A DNA stretch of 22,721 nucleotides. Origin: an uncultured Clostridium sp. (GTDB lineage Bacteria > Bacillota > Clostridia > Lachnospirales > Lachnospiraceae). Position 1 is the stretch's first letter, and the number at the start of each line of letters is the position of its first letter. This document shows positions 22,309-22,721 of this stretch, one piece after another. The position numbers and the translations under genes are program-made. The stretch spans positions 1 to 22,721 of the forward strand of contig CABVBU010000042.1 of the NCBI GenBank assembly GCA_902496665.1, given 5' to 3'. The notes under the pieces are model-generated. The model was not told where the DNA came from. It searched no databases and saw only the letters and a list, made by a program, of their open reading frames with translations.

Positions 22309-22620
22309 ATGGGCAAGGTGTTAATTTGGTTCGTAATCATTATTAGTACAGTGGTTCTCTACTGTCTTATGATTATGAAAGATAAGGCAGAGAGTGATGA
22401 ACTGTATGAGGAATTAATGAGAAAGCTGATTTTAAAGGGTGGTGATTTACAGGTATTGTGGTTTAATACCGAAGATATGAAAAAGGTTGAAAAGATGGCA
22501 AAGAAGTATGGAATCCTGTATGGACAGATGATGAGAGTGATCCGCAGTACACAATGTCGCAGGAAGATCTTAAAGTTCTTGAACAGGAGACAGACGCCAA
22601 AGGAAGTTCCGTGTGCATAA
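22309..22620 (+). pseudogene. Small membrane protein, mobile-element type, tail probably frameshifted
   Basis: The open frame gives 103 aa from ATG 22309, with GAGAGGAG upstream. Residues ~3-24 form a membrane helix (VLIWFVIIISTVVLYCLMI). The segment LKGGDLQV...NTEDMKKVEKMAKKYGILY (about residues 44-72) recalls the DUF3801/PcfB family of conjugative-element proteins, from memory and unverified. After KKYGILYGQ the product becomes Arg/Cys-rich (RVIRSTQCRRKILKFLNRR). The frame one base back (frame of 22527) instead encodes an acidic, natural-looking tail (DDESDPQYTMSQEDLK, then VLEQETDAKGSS) up to TGA at about 22625. I therefore suspect a frameshift near 22520-22530. Otherwise it is an intact 103-aa gene of unknown function. 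Confidence 0.5.
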
Positions 22621-22721
22621 AATGCTGATTCCGAAGAAACCGGTCTGTATTACAGAAAAAGAACTGGCAGATGACGGATAGCAGGAAATCATATAAAGTA
22701 TCGTTGCAAGACAGATGGAAA
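22621..22721 (+). other. Window end, no gene recognised
   Basis: The last 101 bases contain only a 19-codon frame from ATG 22622 to TAG, without a ribosome binding site, and no structure. They probably continue the degraded element beyond the window. Confidence 0.5.

Overview
The window looks like a chromosomal segment of a Gram-positive, gut-type member of the Clostridia, most likely Lachnospiraceae. The reasons are strong AGGAGG-type ribosome binding sites, sigma-A promoters with 16-17 bp spacers, a dgt-dnaG-rpoD-trmK-nif3 macromolecular-synthesis cluster, a type-A RNase P RNA, and a Thr/Ala-linker lipoprotein binding protein typical of that family. The genus cannot be fixed from sequence alone.

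Layout. (1) 1-1100: a tRNA-Gly(CCC) gene with its terminator, a tandem 12-bp repeat, a 49-codon orphan ORF, and a leftward gene for a small secreted cysteine-rich protein. (2) 1122-6703: pyrimidine metabolism. Uridine phosphorylase (salvage) is transcribed leftward and carAB (carbamoyl phosphate synthesis) rightward, each with its own clear promoter. (3) 6721-11300: a polar amino-acid ABC importer (lipoprotein, permease, ATPase) followed by an AbgB-like M20 amidohydrolase. A terminator or attenuator-like hairpin region lies just before the hydrolase. (4) 11370-17205: the housekeeping cluster dGTPase-like HD protein, DNA primase, primary sigma factor, TrmK tRNA methyltransferase and a Nif3-like protein. 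(5) 17206-17758: a gene-free stretch with a ~200-bp foldback element and a pair of tandem hairpin repeats. (6) 17759-20070: a TGS-domain/uridine-kinase-like fusion protein, then rnpB with promoter and terminator. (7) 20080-22721: AT-rich accessory DNA. It carries an XRE repressor, an ImmA/IrrE metallopeptidase and a PIN-domain protein in one translationally coupled operon behind a palindromic operator. After it come fragments that look like decayed integrative/conjugative-element DNA.

The most interesting part is the right end. The XRE-ImmA-PIN operon resembles protease-controlled repressor systems of mobile elements, but the third gene looks chimeric: a PIN nuclease N-terminal half joined in frame to an unrelated C-terminal domain. 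Just downstream, a 28-codon ORF with its ribosome binding site in one hairpin and its stop codon in the arm of a strong terminator looks like a leader-peptide attenuator. It precedes a small membrane protein whose tail seems frameshifted. Also worth a look are the foldback element and tandem hairpins at 17.2-17.6 kb, the cysteine-rich secreted protein, and the mutually exclusive hairpins before the amidohydrolase. No family search could be run. Functional names rest on motifs and remembered family features.
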